Positions 62,179-64,000 of a stretch of DNA of 64,000 nt are shown here, piece after piece. The notes beneath the pieces are model-generated. The model saw only the letters and a program-made list of their open reading frames with translations. It had not been told where the DNA came from and did no database searches. Source of the stretch: Liquorilactobacillus capillatus DSM 19910 (GTDB taxonomy: Bacteria; Bacillota; Bacilli; Lactobacillales; Lactobacillaceae); assembly GCF_001434915.1 (NCBI RefSeq), contig NZ_AZEF01000002.1:46493-110492 (forward strand), in the 5' to 3' direction. How positions within the stretch are numbered: position 1 is the first letter of the stretch; each line of letters starts with the position of its first letter. The translations under genes and the position numbers were made by a program.

Positions 62179-63432
62179 ATGAATATTATTGATGAGTTAA
62201 AATGGCGTGGTGCAATTAACCAGACGTCTGATGAAAAAGGATTAAAGAAATTAACAGAAGAAAAATCGATTGGACTTTACTGTGGGGTTGATCCTACTGG
62301 AGATAGTATGCACATTGGTCATTTAATTCCTTTTGTTATGCTTAAGAGATTTCAAATGGCAGGTCATCGCGCTCATATCCTTATTGGAGGAGGCACTGGT
62401 TCAATTGGGGATCCATCTGGTAAGAAGGCAGAACGAGTTTTACAATCAATGGAGCGTGTCCATCATAATGAACAACGTCTGACAGAACAGATGAAGCATT
62501 TATTTGGTAAGGATAATATTACGATTGTAAATAACTATGATTGGTTGTCAAAAATCGATTTATTAAGTTTTCTACGAAACTACGGTAAGTTATTTAATAT
62601 GAATACAATGCTCAATAAAGAAGTGGTTGCTAGTCGACTTGAAGTCGGAATTTCATTTACCGAGTTTACCTACCAAATATTGCAATCAATTGATTTTTAT
62701 CATTTATATAAACACAATGATGTGCAACTACAGGTTGGTGGTGGTGACCAATGGGGAAACATCACAGCCGGAATCGATATGATTCATAAGATCGAAGGAA
62801 ATGATGCTAAAGTTTTTGCACTGACAATTCCCTTGATGCTCAAGGCTGATGGAACTAAGTTCGGGAAAACAGAAGGTGGAGCAGTATGGCTTGATCCTGA
62901 GAAAACGACACCATATGAATTCTATCAATTCTGGTTAAATCAGGACGATCGTGATGTTGTCAAATATTTGAAGTACTTTACATTTTTAAAGCGTAACGAA
63001 ATTGAAGAACTAGCCGAAAAACTTAAAACACAGCCGGAAAAAAGAGAGGCACAACGTCGTTTAGCGGAAGAAGTAACCACTTTTGTGCATGGTAAAGAAG
63101 CAGTTATACAAGCTGAACGTATCTCAAAAGCACTCTTTTCTGGTGAAGTTAAAGATCTTAGTACTTTGGAAATTGAACAAGGTTTCAAAGACATGCCAAC
63201 GGTTGAAGTGACAGCAGCTCCGGTGAATATTATTGAATTGTTAGTTAATACAGAAATTGAAAAGTCTAAACGTCAGGCACGTGAAGATGTCACAAATGGT
63301 GCTATTTACATTAATGGTGAGCGCATTCGTGATTTGAAATTTGAAATTGACCCAACAAAAGCGTTTGATGGGAAGTTTGTAATTATCCGTAGAGGGAAAA
63401 AGCGTTACTTTTTGGCTAAAGTTACTTACTAA
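62179..63432 (+). CDS. tyrS: Tyrosyl-tRNA synthetase
   Basis: A 417-residue class I synthetase. The HIGH motif is in DPTGDSMHIGHLIPFV, tyrosine binding in TYQILQSIDFYHLY and QVGGGDQWGNITAG, and the KMSKS-like loop is KFGKTEGGAVWLD. The C-terminal S4-like domain (about 350-417) includes KRQAREDVTNGAIYINGE. I chose ATG 62179, 9 nt after AGGAGG; the ATG at 62173 is only 3 nt from it. Control is by the Tyr T-box. Confidence 0.97.
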   Translation: MNIIDELKWRGAINQTSDEKGLKKLTEEKSIGLYCGVDPTGDSMHIGHLIPFVMLKRFQMAGHRAHILIGGGTGSIGDPSGKKAERVLQSMERVHHNEQRLTEQMKHLFGKDNITIVNNYDWLSKIDLLSFLRNYGKLFNMNTMLNKEVVASRLEVGISFTEFTYQILQSIDFYHLYKHNDVQLQVGGGDQWGNITAGIDMIHKIEGNDAKVFALTIPLMLKADGTKFGKTEGGAVWLDPEKTTPYEFYQFWLNQDDRDVVKYLKYFTFLKRNEIEELAEKLKTQPEKREAQRRLAEEVTTFVHGKEAVIQAERISKALFSGEVKDLSTLEIEQGFKDMPTVEVTAAPVNIIELLVNTEIEKSKRQAREDVTNGAIYINGERIRDLKFEIDPTKAFDGKFVIIRRGKKRYFLAKVTY

Positions 63433-63482
63433 CTTTTTAAATGTTACGAGTATTATGAGATAAGAATATCTGATTAATTAGG

Positions 63483-63518
63483 AATGCTGGAGCAAAGAAA
63501 TTTGCTCTAGCATTTTTT
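63483..63518 (+). terminator. Terminator of tyrS
   Basis: AATGCTGGAGCAAA pairs with TTTGCTCTAGCATT around a GAAA loop (63483-63514), with one G-T pair, followed by Ts. Confidence 0.93.
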
Positions 63519-63812
63519 TAACTATTTAGACAGTGATGAAGGTGTATAGTGGAGTTAGCCGATTGGCTAAGAAATGTTTACTATGATTAGCAGTACTTTG
63601 GTAAAAAATGTATCTTTTCTTATTTTTTAAATCTTTTTTGAAAACATTTTTTAAACTAGTTTTCCGAACAAAAATTATATTTAAAGTTGCTATTCACGTA
63701 ATAGTTATAAAAAAACAGATTTTTGCTTTTGAACGTAATGTAATCGTCCGACTTTTTAAGGCGGATAGAATAATTTGAACTAAAGTAACCTAATCTTATA
63801 CCCAAACTAGGC

Positions 63813-63841
63813 TTGACGTTTACTAAAGACGGGCGTATAGT
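63813..63841 (+). promoter_or_regulatory. rRNA operon promoter P1
   Basis: TTGACG (63813-63818), a 17-nt spacer and TATAGT (63836-63841), preceded by an AT-rich upstream region. Confidence 0.8.
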
Positions 63842-63885
63842 AACTTATGTTGTTGATTTGCTTAAACAACAAGCAAAAAAACGTA

Positions 63886-63914
63886 TTGACAGCATTTGAG
63901 ATTGGTGTTACACT
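63886..63914 (+). promoter_or_regulatory. rRNA operon promoter P2
   Basis: TTGACA (63886-63891), a 17-nt spacer and TACACT (63909-63914), 73 nt after P1 in the same orientation. Confidence 0.85.
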
Positions 63915-63954
63915 AATAAAGCCATATCATAAATGGTGTAAGAAATATTCAAGT

Positions 63955-64000
63955 AGATCTTTGAAAACTGAACAAAGTTTCGACAAATCAAATGTGTAGG
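63955..64000 (+). promoter_or_regulatory. rRNA leader with boxA-like antitermination sequence
   Basis: AGATCTTTGAAAACTGAAC (63955-63973) matches the stretch found just before 16S rRNA genes in lactobacilli and bacilli, with the boxA-like TCTTTGAAAAC. The 16S gene itself is not reached within the window. Confidence 0.8.

Overview
The window looks like a low-GC Firmicute chromosome of the Lactobacillaceae, most like a Liquorilactobacillus-type, plant- or fermentation-associated species. This is inferred from three things: a secreted GH70 glucansucrase with a KxYKxGKxW-type signal peptide, a complete lactate racemase (lar) locus, and an Apf-like LysM protein, alongside T-box leaders and AGGAGG-rich translation starts. 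No phage, insertion sequence or CRISPR array was seen. Species was not determined.

Layout: 1-5.3 kb is a minus-strand block with a drug-type ABC exporter (ATPase, permease, TetR regulator), a DUF1801 protein and a MATE exporter whose only workable start codon appears to be ATT. 5.3-10.8 kb is a CUT1 sugar ABC transporter on the minus strand, with its MsmK-type ATPase and an orphan arginine deiminase on the plus strand. 10.9-13.2 kb has metA behind a Met T-box and a DUF421/DUF3290 pair. 13.4-17.9 kb is the 1494-residue glucansucrase. 18.2-25.2 kb has dhaKLM, a YeiH-type transporter with its divergent LysR regulator, and a P-type cation ATPase. 25.4-27.2 kb is queF-queC-queT behind a preQ1-like pseudoknot leader. 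27.5-32.1 kb has an amidase, a MerR regulator and a DHA2 exporter with a DUF4811 partner.

32.2-38.0 kb is larR divergent from larA-larB-larC-larE-larD, which makes lactate racemase and its nickel-pincer cofactor; the catalytic and cofactor residues match the Lactiplantibacillus plantarum enzymes. 38.1-38.9 kb is a probable zinc-starvation operon: cysteine-free L32, L33 and S14 paralogues plus a 37-residue basic protein, under two Zur-like palindromes. 39.2-45.2 kb is a LevR-type sigma-54 activator and a mannose-family PTS (EIIA, B, C, D) with a clear -24/-12 promoter.

45.3-52 kb has a Cof-type HAD phosphatase, a YitT protein, metY behind a second Met T-box, an MTH1187-family protein, and glycerate kinase with a GntP permease. 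52.3-55.9 kb is an asymmetric heterodimeric ABC exporter. 56-64 kb has a DAACS symporter, a C39-like peptidase, an Apf-like LysM protein, ackA, perR and T-box-controlled tyrS. The window ends in tandem rRNA promoters and leader, so a 16S rRNA gene probably begins just past the right edge.

The metabolic theme is sugar import and fermentation (PTS, ABC, Dha kinase, glycerate, acetate kinase, lactate racemization), with methionine synthesis split over two T-box-controlled loci. The most interesting loose ends are the ATT-start MATE gene, the Zur-like operon with its tiny fourth gene, two candidate small proteins (59 and 27 residues), the preQ1-like leader, and the probable LarR operator.
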